Shown here: in pieces, positions 6,628 to 14,378 of the stretch | Layout of the letters: every line of letters begins with the position of its first letter | Numbering within the stretch: the first letter of the stretch is position 1 | Source: an uncultured Collinsella sp. | GTDB lineage: Bacteria; Actinomycetota; Coriobacteriia; Coriobacteriales; Coriobacteriaceae | Length of the DNA stretch: 30,527 bases | Assembly: GCA_900762015.1 (NCBI GenBank) | Contig: CAAFEX010000067.1 | Location: 1-30,527 of the forward strand | Direction of reading: 5' to 3' | Translations under genes and position numbers: made by a program | The notes under the pieces: model-generated | The model's input: only the letters and a program-made list of their open reading frames with translations | Told to the model about the DNA's origin: nothing | The model's database searches: none

Positions 6628-8148
6628 TTAGCTCTGGCGGTAATGGTCAAAGAAGTCGGCGAGGTCTTCGAGCGACTCTTTGAGCACTTCCATGCGCGGC
6701 AGGTACACGATGCGGAAGTGATCGGGCTCGGCCCAGTTAAAGCCGCCGCCGCGCGTGATCAGAATCTTCTTCTCGTGCAGCAGGTCGAGGGCAAACTGCT
6801 CGTCATCGGTGATGTTGAACTTCTTAACATCCATCTTGGGGAAGATGTAGAACGCCGCACGCGGCTTAACCACCGAGATGCCGTCAATCTTGCTGAGTGC
6901 CTCATACACAAAGTTGCGCTGCTCGTAGACACGGCCGCCGGGACGGATGTAGTCGTTAACGGACTGATGGCCACCGAGTGCCGTCTGAACGATCGACTGA
7001 GCCGGCACGTTGGAGCACAGGCGCATGTTGGAGAGCATGTTGATGCCCATGATGAAGTCGCTCATGCAGCGCTGGTTGCCCGAAAGCACCATCCAGCCTA
7101 TACGATAGCCCGCAATCATGTGCGACTTGGAAAGGCCACTAAAGGTAACGCAGGGCAGGTCGGGGGCGAGCGAGGCAATCGAGACGTGCTCGTAGCCGTC
7201 CATGCACAGGCGGTCGTAGATCTCATCGGCAAAAATCATCAGCTGATGCCTGCGTGCAACCTCGACGATGCCCTCGAGCACCTCGCGCGGATAGACGGAA
7301 CCCGTGGGGTTGTTGGGGTTGATGATGACGAGGGCTTTGGTCGCGCTCGTGATCTTGGACTCCATATCCTCCAGGTCGGGATACCAATCCGCCTGCTCAT
7401 CGCACAGATAGTGCACGGGATGACCACCGGCAAGTGTTGCGCACGCCGTCCAGAGCGGATAGTCGGGGCTGGGGATCAGAATCTCGTCGCCATTGTCGAG
7501 CAGCGCGTTCATCGAAAGCTGAATGAGCTCGGACACGCCGTTGCCTGTGTAGATATGCTCCATCTGAACGTTGGGCAGACCCTTGATCTGCGAATACTGC
7601 ATAATCGCCTTGCGCGCGGAGAACAGGCCGCGCGAGTTGGAATAGCCTTCGCAGTCGGGCAGCTGCTGGCGCATGTCCTTGATAACCTCGTCGGGCGTGC
7701 GGAAACCGAAGGGCGCCGGGTTGCCGATATTGAGCTTGAGGATGCGCTCGCCTTCGTCCTCCATACGGGCAGCCTCGTCGACGACGGGGCCGCGCACGTC
7801 ATACAGAACGTTCTCGAGTTTGGTGGATTTGGAAAAAGTACGCATGGTGGTGCTCCTTGGAATTTGAGCTGAGGGATGGGGTTCGGGCTTGGAAACGTTG
7901 CGGGACGATGATGCCTCGCCCTGATCGGCGTCACCGGCGAGCAGCCAGGTAACATCGACCTCCAAGATGCGGGCGAGCAGCTCTGCCACGTCGCGCCGCG
8001 GAATCGTCTTGCCGCTCACATATTGGCTCATCTGACTCTTGCCGAGTTTTTTGCCGAGCATCTCCGATGCGCGGATTACGTCCGACTGGCGAACGTCGCG
8101 ATCGGACATAGCCTGTCGCAGGCGATTACTAAACGTCTCTTGGGCCAC
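6628..8148 (-). CDS. XRE-family HTH fused to AlaA-type alanine aminotransferase
   Basis: Residues about 5-75 are an XRE/Cro HTH (DRDVRQSDVIRASEMLGKKL, then KSQMSQYVSGKTIPRRDVAELLARIL). A polar linker (76-101) leads into a complete class I aminotransferase at 102-506 of the AlaA type, which makes alanine from pyruvate and glutamate. It shows NIGNPAPFGF, NPNNPTG, ADEIYDR and the PLP lysine in SGLSKSH (position 240 of the 405-residue domain, as in E. coli AlaA). HTH-aminotransferase fusions are usually GntR/MocR; an XRE-AlaA fusion is uncommon. The GTG at 8148 follows AAGGAGG with a five-base gap; the longer open frame to 8199 lies inside the operator repeats. An internal ribosome site and ATG at 7845 may give AlaA alone. 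The protein may repress its own gene through the GTTCAATT array upstream. Confidence 0.9.
   Translation of the reverse strand: MAQETFSNRLRQAMSDRDVRQSDVIRASEMLGKKLGKSQMSQYVSGKTIPRRDVAELLARILEVDVTWLLAGDADQGEASSSRNVSKPEPHPSAQIPRSTTMRTFSKSTKLENVLYDVRGPVVDEAARMEDEGERILKLNIGNPAPFGFRTPDEVIKDMRQQLPDCEGYSNSRGLFSARKAIMQYSQIKGLPNVQMEHIYTGNGVSELIQLSMNALLDNGDEILIPSPDYPLWTACATLAGGHPVHYLCDEQADWYPDLEDMESKITSATKALVIINPNNPTGSVYPREVLEGIVEVARRHQLMIFADEIYDRLCMDGYEHVSIASLAPDLPCVTFSGLSKSHMIAGYRIGWMVLSGNQRCMSDFIMGINMLSNMRLCSNVPAQSIVQTALGGHQSVNDYIRPGGRVYEQRNFVYEALSKIDGISVVKPRAAFYIFPKMDVKKFNITDDEQFALDLLHEKKILITRGGGFNWAEPDHFRIVYLPRMEVLKESLEDLADFFDHYRQS
7843..7858 (-). promoter_or_regulatory. Internal Shine-Dalgarno and ATG inside the XRE-AlaA gene
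   Basis: On the minus strand AAGGAG (7853-7858) is followed after seven bases by ATG (7843-7845). Translation from here gives exactly 405 residues beginning MRTFSKSTK, the normal start and length of a free AlaA. This suggests two products from one gene, a regulator-enzyme fusion and the enzyme alone, or a recent in-frame fusion that has kept the old start. Confidence 0.6.
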
Positions 8149-8169
8149 AGGAACCTCCTTGCTGGCAAA

Positions 8170-8250
8170 GTTCAATTTATAGAACACGAATTGAACCAAG
8201 GTTCAATTTAGCAAGCAGTATAGCGCCGTACCTCATTCGAAAGTTCAATT
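8170..8250. promoter_or_regulatory. GTTCAATT operator array upstream of the XRE-AlaA gene
   Basis: GTTCAATT occurs at 8170-8177, 8201-8208 and 8243-8250. The middle copy is half of a 20-base palindrome (AATTGAACC-AA-GGTTCAATT, 8189-8208). The copies are 31 and 42 bases apart, close to three and four helical turns, so they face the same side of the DNA. The region is AT-rich in a GC-rich genome and directly precedes the HTH gene, which points to autoregulation by the XRE domain. Binding is inferred. Confidence 0.6.
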
Positions 8251-8310
8251 TCATAAGAAAACGTACCGAACTTCGAGATTTGCCCAAAGCGGACAATGAC
8301 GTGCACGCGT

Positions 8311-9168
8311 TTAGAGGTATTCAAGGAATCGAGCGGCGGCAAGCGAAACGTCAGCCGTGCGATATATCGCATTGATCTGCCGATGAGGATGTCCCTCGAG
8401 TGGGCGCACGGCAACATCGAACTGACAGCGACGCAAGATGAGCGCAGGAAGAATGCTCACACCCAGGCCGTCCTCGACCATAGCCATAATCGCATAGTCA
8501 TCCCAGGTCGACAGTTTTGAGCGCACTGCCAGCCCCGCCCGACGGAAGAGCGGCGTAATCTCGTCATCGGTGCCGCGTTCCAGCAGAATAAACTGCTCGT
8601 TGGCCAAATCGGCAAGAGAGACGACCTCCGCCGCGGCAAGCGAGGAGTCCGCTGGCACCACGGCCATCAGCTCGTCTTGCACCAACGGCCGCGACGCCAT
8701 GCCGGCGCCGCGTGGTTCGCGCGGAATAAAGCCCAGGTCGCAGCGGCCTTCCGCCACCCATTGTTCAATCTCTGAGTAATCGCCCATCAGCAACTCATAA
8801 TCGACGTCCGGGTGATCGGCGCGAAAGCGCGCAATCACCGGCGGCAGCACGTGGGTCGCCACACTCGAAAACGTACCGATGCAGATTTTGCCGCGCATGA
8901 GCCCACACATCTCATCCACGCGTCGCTGCAGGCGGCCAAACTCTTCGCATAACGCCTCGACCGCCGGCATGACCTGCCGCCCGTCGGCAGAAAGCACTAC
9001 GCCCTCGCGACTGCGGTCGAGCACCTTAAAACCCCAGTCTGCCTCAAGATCGGCCACCATACGGCTCACGCCCGACTGCGAATAGCTCAGCCGCTCGGCG
9101 GCGCGCGTAAAACTGCCGGCGCGCACCGTCTCCAGCAGCACCTGCATCTTTTGAATATTCGTTTCCAC
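8311..9168 (-). CDS. LysR-family transcriptional regulator
   Basis: A 285-residue LTTR. The N-terminal HTH (KMQVLLETVRAGSFTRAAERL, SYSQSGVSRMVADLEADWG) is textbook. The effector domain starts near 92 (GKICIGTFSSVATHVLPPVIARF) and contains the second-lobe segment ANEQFILLERGTDDEITPLFRRAG. The start is the GTG at 9168 with GGAGG six bases upstream. It is divergent from an EamA exporter at 9287 with 118 bases between, and two palindromes lie in that gap, so it most likely controls the exporter in response to the exported metabolite. The effector is not known. Confidence 0.93.
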   Translation of the reverse strand: METNIQKMQVLLETVRAGSFTRAAERLSYSQSGVSRMVADLEADWGFKVLDRSREGVVLSADGRQVMPAVEALCEEFGRLQRRVDEMCGLMRGKICIGTFSSVATHVLPPVIARFRADHPDVDYELLMGDYSEIEQWVAEGRCDLGFIPREPRGAGMASRPLVQDELMAVVPADSSLAAAEVVSLADLANEQFILLERGTDDEITPLFRRAGLAVRSKLSTWDDYAIMAMVEDGLGVSILPALILRRCQFDVAVRPLEGHPHRQINAIYRTADVSLAAARFLEYL

Positions 9169-9185
9169 GACACGCCTCCACCTTT

Positions 9186-9204
9186 ACATGAATTTTTGTC
9201 ATGT
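9186..9204. promoter_or_regulatory. Palindrome ACATGA-N7-TCATGT, candidate LysR site
   Basis: A six-base inverted repeat with a seven-base AT-rich centre, 18 bases upstream of the lysR start codon. It contains a T-N11-A arrangement, the usual LTTR core. Probably the autoregulatory site; inferred. Confidence 0.45.
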
Positions 9205-9240
9205 TAGCCATGCATTATATTCGCTTTTCTTCTATTGCCA

Positions 9241-9257
9241 GTTCACCCATAGTGAAC
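9241..9257. promoter_or_regulatory. Palindrome GTTCAC-N5-GTGAAC, candidate operator of the EamA gene
   Basis: A perfect six-base inverted repeat with a five-base spacer, about 30 bases upstream of the EamA start codon. It would overlap the exporter's promoter or leader. Its half-site differs from the palindrome at 9186, so it may be bound by another factor. Confidence 0.45.
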
Positions 9258-9286
9258 ATGCTCGAATATAGAGGGGACGGAAGCGC

Positions 9287-10198
9287 ATGGACAACGGACT
9301 GTTTACGTACTTAGCAGCATTGCTATTGTTTGGCTCCAACGGCATCATCGCCGCTGCCATCGCGCTGCCGAGCTCCGATATCGTGCTACTGCGCACGTTT
9401 TTGGGCGCCCTCTCGCTTGTCACTATCCTTGCCATCACCCAACGCCATAACCTGCAGGCGCCATCTCGTCCCCGCGAAGCCGCAGCACTCCTTCTGTCGG
9501 GAGCCGCGCTGGGTGCCAGCTGGATTTTTCTGTTCCGTGCCTACCAGACGATCGGCGTCGGCGTATCCTCGCTGCTGTACTACTGTGGCCCCATCATTGT
9601 CATGGCGCTCTCCCCACTCATCTTTGGTGAAAAACTGACCGGCGGCAAAATCGCCGGGTTTATCGCCGTCGCCTGCGGTGCTTTTCTCATTGCAGCACAA
9701 GGTCTAGGCGGCAATATGCCCATTGCGGGTATCGTCTGCGGTATCGCCTCGGCATTTTGCTATGCGCTGATGGTCATCGCTAGCAAGGGTGCGCCACACA
9801 TCGAAGGCCTCGAGAACTCCACGCTCCAGGTGAGCGCCGCCTTTGCGACCGCGCTGGTCCTCACGCTCATCACGCAGGGCGCTCCCTCATTCCTGTCCGC
9901 CGGCGTCGCCGCCAGTATTGATTGGCACGCCGTCGTCATGCTCGGCGTCGTCAACACCGGCATCGGTTGCCTGCTCTACTTTAGTGCCGTCGCCAAGCTG
10001 CCCGTCCAGACCGTCGCGGTCGTCGGCTACCTCGAGCCGCTTTCGGCCGTCGTGTTCTCGGCCGTCTTTTTGGGCGAAGCCATAACACCGGTCCGCCTGA
10101 TGGGTGCCGCGCTTATCATCGGCGGCGCGATTTTTTGCGAACTCGCCGGCAAACGCGCAAACGCCAAGGCTGGCATCGCCCAGACAGCACGTGCTTAA
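9287..10198 (+). CDS. EamA/DMT-family transporter (10-TMS)
   Basis: A 303-residue membrane protein made of two repeated EamA halves of about five helices each. The first half ends near SPLIFGEKLTGGKIAGFIAVACGAFLI and the second near YLEPLSAVVFSAVFLGEAIT; these are the paired EamA signatures. Family members export amino acids or other small metabolites across the inner membrane. The ATG at 9287 is preceded by GAGGGGACGG. The divergent LysR gene is its likely regulator, a common arrangement. A palindrome that could end the transcript starts 34 bases after the stop. The substrate cannot be told from sequence. Confidence 0.92.
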   Translation: MDNGLFTYLAALLLFGSNGIIAAAIALPSSDIVLLRTFLGALSLVTILAITQRHNLQAPSRPREAAALLLSGAALGASWIFLFRAYQTIGVGVSSLLYYCGPIIVMALSPLIFGEKLTGGKIAGFIAVACGAFLIAAQGLGGNMPIAGIVCGIASAFCYALMVIASKGAPHIEGLENSTLQVSAAFATALVLTLITQGAPSFLSAGVAASIDWHAVVMLGVVNTGIGCLLYFSAVAKLPVQTVAVVGYLEPLSAVVFSAVFLGEAITPVRLMGAALIIGGAIFCELAGKRANAKAGIAQTARA

Positions 10199-10232
10199 AA
10201 GCCCCTGCTTTGAAATGCTACCTACGTACATA

Positions 10233-10256
10233 AATAATCCCCAGCTGGGGATTATT
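10233..10256. terminator. 24-base perfect palindrome, probable terminator of the EamA gene
   Basis: AATAATCCCC-AGCT-GGGGATTATT is a perfect palindrome 34 bases after the EamA stop. In RNA it forms a ten-pair hairpin. The downstream bases are only weakly T-rich, so it could also be a protein-binding site. Confidence 0.5.
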
Positions 10257-10313
10257 GTCTAAAATAACCTGATGTGCCAAACTGCTCTTGTATGTATAAA
10301 GACGGCATAAAGA

Positions 10314-10334
10314 TTATCTGTCCTAGACAGATAA
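10314..10334. promoter_or_regulatory. Perfect inverted repeat TTATCTGTC-CTA-GACAGATAA upstream of kup
   Basis: Nine-base arms with a three-base spacer end 11 bases before the kup Shine-Dalgarno (10346-10352). It is either an operator overlapping the promoter or a leader hairpin beside the ribosome site. No riboswitch fold was recognised in this leader. Confidence 0.5.
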
Positions 10335-10357
10335 ACCGGATGTCTAAGGGAGTCCAC

Positions 10358-12589
10358 GTGGCACACAACAAACTGGAGGCAAGCCCCCAAGACCAGTGTG
10401 GTCAAGGCGGGCACGGAGCCATCCCCCTCTCCGCTGGCATGCTGCTTGTAACGCTCGGCGTCGTCTATGGCGACATCGGCACGAGCCCCATGTACACCAT
10501 GAAATCAATCGTCGCCAACAACGGCGGCATCGGTACCGTCAGCGAGGACATGATCCTGGGCGCGCTTTCGCTCGTCATCTGGACCATGACACTCGTGACC
10601 ACGGTCAAGTACGTGGTAATCGCCATGAAGGCCGACAACCACAACGAAGGCGGCATCTTCGCCCTGTTTAGCCTGGTGCGAAAAGTGGCACCATGGCTGA
10701 TCCTACCTGCCATGATCGGCGGCGCGGCGCTGCTCGCCGACGGCATCCTCACCCCCGCGGTCACGGTCACCACAGCCATCGAGGGCCTGCGTACCATCGA
10801 GTGGGGCCACGCGCTGCTGGGCGACGGCCAGACCAACGTCATCATCATCACCATCATCATTATCTGCGGCCTATTTGCCATGCAGCGCGCCGGTACCTCG
10901 TCGATCGGTAAGCTGTTCGGCCCGCTCATGACGTTGTGGTTCCTGTTCCTGGCAGGCGCCGGCCTGTTCAACATGCTCGGCAACCTGTCCATCCTGCGCG
11001 CGCTCAACCCCATCCGCGGCATCATGTTCCTGTTCTCGCCCATCAACCACTCGGGCATCATGGTGCTCGGCTTTGTCTTCCTGTCGACGACCGGCGCCGA
11101 GGCCCTCTACTCGGACATGGGCCACGTTGGCAAGGCCAACATCTATGCATCCTGGCCGTTTGTTAAGGCGGCCCTTATCCTCAACTATCTGGGTCAGGGA
11201 GCTTGGCTGCTCGCCAATAACTCCAACCCCCAGATGCTCGCGATGGATATCGTCAACCCGTTCTATATGATGCTTCCCGAGCCCCTGCGCCCCTTTGCCA
11301 TCGTGCTTTCGGCCGTAGCGGCCATCATCGCCTCACAGGCGCTCATTACCGGCTCGTTCTCGTTGGTTTCGGAGGCAACGCGCCTCAACCTTATGCCGCA
11401 CCTGCGTATCCACTACCCCAGCGACACCAAGGGCCAGCTTTATATTCCACTCGTCAACAACATCATGTGGGTCGGCTGCATCTTCATCGTGCTGCTGTTC
11501 CAGAACTCCGAGCGCATGGAGAGCGCCTATGGCCTCGCCATTACCGTGACCATGCTTATGACCACGACGCTTTTGACGAGCTATATCGCCGGCATTCTCA
11601 AGCACAGACTGGGCGCCTGCGTCTTCGCCGTGCTTTTTGGCGCCATCGAGCTGTGCTTCTTTGCCTCGTGCCTCACTATGTTCTTTGACGGCGGCTATGT
11701 GATGATCTTCCTGGCCGCACTGCTGTTTGGCCTTATGTACGTGTGGCGTCGTGGCACCGCCATCGAGCGCACGCAAACGATCCTGCTGCCCGTCTCCAAG
11801 TACATCGATCAGCTCAACCGCCTGCGCAACGACGAGACCTACCCCGTGCTCGCCGACAATCTGGTGTTCCTCACCAACAGCCCCGATCCGCTCACGCTCG
11901 ACCGCGACGTGCTCTATTCCATCCTGGACAAACATCCCAAGCGCGCCAAGGCATACTGGTTCATTAACGTGCACGTTACCGACGAGCCCTATACGCACGA
12001 GTATTCCGTCGAGACCTTTGGCACGGACTTCCTCTTCCGCGTGCGCCTGGACCTGGGCTTTAAGGTCAACCAGCGCGTTAATGCCTACCTGCGCCAGATC
12101 GTTGGCGACCTGATGGCATCGGGCGAGCTGCCGCCGCAACATCACACCTACTCCATCTACGAGACGCGCGGCAACGTAGGTGACTTCCGCTTTTGCATGC
12201 TGCGCAAGATGCTTGCCCCCGAAACGGACATCAACCGCAATGACCACCGCGTGATGGCCATCAAGTACGCCGTCCGCCGCGCCTGCGGAAGCCCGGCACG
12301 CTGGTACGGTCTCGAGAACTCGGCCATCATCATTGAGTACGTACCGCTGTTTGCCCGCATGCGCCCGGCCGTTAAGCTCGTGCGCACCCAGGTGCCGCTC
12401 GAGGTTCAGATCGAAGAGGCCGAGGAAATGGAAGTCGACATCTTCTCGGACGACTTGGTCAACGGCAACGAAGCCGGTAAGGACATGAACGTCGATCCCA
12501 CCGAGTTGCTCGAGAGCGTCGCCGATACGCCCGAACAGCAACAGCTCGACGGCCTCGAGAACGAACAACTCAACGACGCCAACTTCTAG
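10358..12589 (+). CDS. kup: Kup-family potassium transporter with acidic C-terminal extension
   Basis: Kup proteins import K+ by proton symport. Residues 34-44 carry the family signature GVVYGDIGTSP, followed by GGIFALFSLVRK, the LLADGILTPAVTV segment and about 12 membrane helices up to residue 480. The cytoplasmic domain follows (LVFLTNSPDPLTLDRDVLY, then a FLFRVRLDLGFKVNQRVN segment). The tail beyond about 690 is rich in Glu and Asp and is not part of the core. At 743 residues it is longer than the usual 620-660. I prefer the GTG at 10358 because AAGGGAG lies five bases upstream; an ATG at 10340 is also in frame. An inverted repeat stands just before the ribosome site. The gene is monocistronic and faces the bile salt hydrolase gene across a terminator. 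A poly-His reading in another frame is an artefact. Confidence 0.95.
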   Translation: MAHNKLEASPQDQCGQGGHGAIPLSAGMLLVTLGVVYGDIGTSPMYTMKSIVANNGGIGTVSEDMILGALSLVIWTMTLVTTVKYVVIAMKADNHNEGGIFALFSLVRKVAPWLILPAMIGGAALLADGILTPAVTVTTAIEGLRTIEWGHALLGDGQTNVIIITIIIICGLFAMQRAGTSSIGKLFGPLMTLWFLFLAGAGLFNMLGNLSILRALNPIRGIMFLFSPINHSGIMVLGFVFLSTTGAEALYSDMGHVGKANIYASWPFVKAALILNYLGQGAWLLANNSNPQMLAMDIVNPFYMMLPEPLRPFAIVLSAVAAIIASQALITGSFSLVSEATRLNLMPHLRIHYPSDTKGQLYIPLVNNIMWVGCIFIVLLFQNSERMESAYGLAITVTMLMTTTLLTSYIAGILKHRLGACVFAVLFGAIELCFFASCLTMFFDGGYVMIFLAALLFGLMYVWRRGTAIERTQTILLPVSKYIDQLNRLRNDETYPVLADNLVFLTNSPDPLTLDRDVLYSILDKHPKRAKAYWFINVHVTDEPYTHEYSVETFGTDFLFRVRLDLGFKVNQRVNAYLRQIVGDLMASGELPPQHHTYSIYETRGNVGDFRFCMLRKMLAPETDINRNDHRVMAIKYAVRRACGSPARWYGLENSAIIIEYVPLFARMRPAVKLVRTQVPLEVQIEEAEEMEVDIFSDDLVNGNEAGKDMNVDPTELLESVADTPEQQQLDGLENEQLNDANF

Positions 12590-12609
12590 CGACGTCACAA
12601 ATCAACAAC

Positions 12610-12650
12610 AGCGGCCCTGCACCTCACGAGAGACGCAGGGCCGCTTTGCA
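12610..12650. terminator. Bidirectional terminator between kup and the bile salt hydrolase gene
   Basis: AGCGGCCCTGC (12610-12620) pairs perfectly with 12635-12645 around a 14-base loop. It lies between convergent stops at 12589 and 12669. The plus side has TTGCATT after the stem and the minus side GTTGTTG, so termination could serve both genes. Confidence 0.75.
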
Positions 12651-12668
12651 TTGCGGTAAAGCTAACGG

Positions 12669-13634
12669 CTACGAACGACGCGGCTCGGGAACCACGAGCC
12701 TATCGGGGCTCGCGCCCTCGGCATCCATCAGGCTCACGTAGCGAATCGACGGATCCCCATACATCGCGTAGTAATAATTGCCCGTGCGCGCGCTAAAGCA
12801 TCCGGTATAGATAGTCTTCTCGAACTTGCCATCGCCCATCCTGGACGCTCCCTCGATCATCACCACGCCCTCGAGTGAACGGAACATGCGGACGACGTTT
12901 TCGGTCTCGCTCTCCTTTTGCGGGTAATTGGCATTGAGGTACGCCGCCTTTACAAAACGGCTCGGCGAATAGCAGTCACCCGGAATACCGCGCATGCCGG
13001 CACCCGCGCCATAGGGCTTGAGCTCGGCGCCACGCCATGTCGCCGTCTGCGGAAAATCGCTTGTGGCGGTGATATAGGTGCGGAGGTTTTCCATGTGCCA
13101 CGGGAAGGTGGGCTGGTTGGCAAGGGTGTCGACCGGATCGTCGTATACATGCAGGCCGTCAGCCATCATCTCGACCACGATGCTGCGCTGGCTGTCGCCG
13201 ATAATCCAATGGAGCAGTGACACGCCCAGTCCCTCTCCGGCAGATTTGGCGACAATCACCGTGTCGCGCAGCGCGGCCTCGACCTCATCGACCGTCGAGA
13301 ACGTCGCTGCCACCCACAGGGGAAACTCATAGGCCGCGATATTGGTCTTGCCGTCGACAGGGTCATCGGCATACTCGGCATAGCCGGGAAAGTTGAGCCC
13401 CGCCACAGCCAGACCCGCATCGTTACCGCAATCGAAAAACATGGGATAGTTCTTGTAATCGATGCACATACCGATCACCGCGTGTGCCGCTGTCGCGTCG
13501 TCGATAAACGAATACGGAATGTGAAACCCGCGCGGCATCACGCGAACCTGTTGGCCGTAGTCAAAGCTCCAGTCGAGGTTGCGGCCCAGATACATGTGGC
13601 CAGAATTATCGGTAAATCGAATGCTCGTGCACAT
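12669..13634 (-). CDS. Choloylglycine hydrolase family: probable bile salt hydrolase
   Basis: These N-terminal nucleophile hydrolases cleave the amide of glyco- or tauro-conjugated bile salts (or penicillin V in a sister clade). The 321-residue product, counted from the ATG at 13634, has C2 exposed after Met removal, R18 and D21 in LGRNLDW, N81 in AGLNFPGYA, an Asn in the WHMENLRTYI segment and Arg in SPSRFVKAAYL, matching the BSH catalytic set. AGGAGG lies four bases upstream of this ATG, and starting there is required to expose C2; the longer frame to 13697 is not used. There is no signal peptide, so it is cytoplasmic. It fits a gut bacterium. A terminator separates it from the deformylase-like gene upstream. 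Penicillin acylase activity is the main alternative. Confidence 0.9.
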   Translation of the reverse strand: MCTSIRFTDNSGHMYLGRNLDWSFDYGQQVRVMPRGFHIPYSFIDDATAAHAVIGMCIDYKNYPMFFDCGNDAGLAVAGLNFPGYAEYADDPVDGKTNIAAYEFPLWVAATFSTVDEVEAALRDTVIVAKSAGEGLGVSLLHWIIGDSQRSIVVEMMADGLHVYDDPVDTLANQPTFPWHMENLRTYITATSDFPQTATWRGAELKPYGAGAGMRGIPGDCYSPSRFVKAAYLNANYPQKESETENVVRMFRSLEGVVMIEGASRMGDGKFEKTIYTGCFSARTGNYYYAMYGDPSIRYVSLMDAEGASPDRLVVPEPRRS

Positions 13635-13694
13635 GGCGCCTCCTAGCTTTACGTTCTTGCTAAGTTCATTGTCTCCAAACAAAAAGGTGCTAAA

Positions 13695-13734
13695 CACAAA
13701 GGCCCGGACATGACAACAATGTCACGTCCGGGCC
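13695..13734 (-). terminator. Terminator of the deformylase-like gene (minus strand)
   Basis: Arms at 13701-13714 and 13721-13734 pair over 14 bases with one G-U wobble in minus-strand RNA; in plus-strand RNA the same position is a mismatch. On the minus strand the stem is followed by TTTGTGTTT. It therefore ends the transcript of the gene at 13766-14185. Confidence 0.75.
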
Positions 13735-13765
13735 AAAAGAGACGAAGTGCGGTGCTGTAGTCACC

Positions 13766-14185
13766 CTAGACAAGTTTGCCTTGACAGTGATCGATCATAT
13801 GCTGGATCATCTGCGCCTCAAAGCCCGCGTAGTCGCGGCGGCACTCCTTCATCTTGCCGTCGACGATCTGGTCAAAGGCAACCTTGCACTTGATGTAGCG
13901 CGTGGACTTGGTGACCTCCTCGTGCGTCAGGCAGCTCTCCTCCATCTTGCTGGCGCCCAGGCCAAACACCAGACGGGGGTTGTAAAGCACGTGGGGCTCA
14001 CCGGCGTCGTCCAGATAGACGCAGACCTTCTTGGTGACGCCGATCTGGTTGGCGGCCAAGCAGCCGGCATCATCGAGCGACTTGATGGTATCAATCAGAT
14101 CCTGAGCGACCGACTCGTCCTCGACAGTCGCAACCTCGCAACGCTGAGACAGGATAGCCTCGTCGCGGCAGAGCTCTTTAATCAT
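13766..14185 (-). CDS. Peptide deformylase-like protein with catalytic Glu replaced by Met
   Basis: A 139-residue deformylase-fold protein. Motif 1 is intact (CLAANQIG, Q47). Motif 2 reads EESCLT instead of EGCLS but keeps the metal ligand C85. Motif 3 reads QHMIDH, so metal ligands H129 and H133 are kept but the general-base Glu is M130. In deformylases loss of this Glu abolishes catalysis, so this is probably a metal-binding pseudo-enzyme, perhaps binding nascent chains or formyl-Met peptides. I chose the ATG at 14185 because GGAGGA lies just upstream and the start MIK matches the paralogue at 6034-6444; the longer ATG at 14197 would place the ribosome site inside the gene. It is divergent from the purine permease. 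Confidence 0.85.
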   Translation of the reverse strand: MIKELCRDEAILSQRCEVATVEDESVAQDLIDTIKSLDDAGCLAANQIGVTKKVCVYLDDAGEPHVLYNPRLVFGLGASKMEESCLTHEEVTKSTRYIKCKVAFDQIVDGKMKECRRDYAGFEAQMIQHMIDHCQGKLV

Positions 14186-14378
14186 ACGTTCCTCCATAGG
14201 GGTCGTTGTAACTGCTTAAGTATACGGTACCCACACATTTTCATACGGAAAATACCGTCCGTCCGCTACAAAGCGCCGAACATCAACACGTGAGGAACAG
14301 CAAAGTTGTAAAGGCGATATAGTGAGTGAGTTCGTGTCAATCGGCCTAAACTCGGGGTCGAACAAGGAAAGGGTATGC

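Noticed and set aside
6643..7872. 409-codon open frame antisense to the XRE-AlaA gene
   Set aside because: A shadow of the aminotransferase; no ribosome site or recognisable domain.
10199..10357. Possible c-di-AMP (ydaO-type) riboswitch before kup
   Set aside because: The leader is too short and lacks the conserved ydaO core; only a simple inverted repeat is seen.
10693..10911. Poly-histidine protein in another frame inside kup
   Set aside because: The His run is ATC-rich kup coding sequence (Ile codons) read one base off.
11333..12598. 421-codon open frame antisense to kup
   Set aside because: Shadow of the real gene; composition reflects complemented kup codons.
14186..14378. Possible purine riboswitch before the AzgA permease
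   Set aside because: The conserved purine aptamer core bases and the paired loops were not found.
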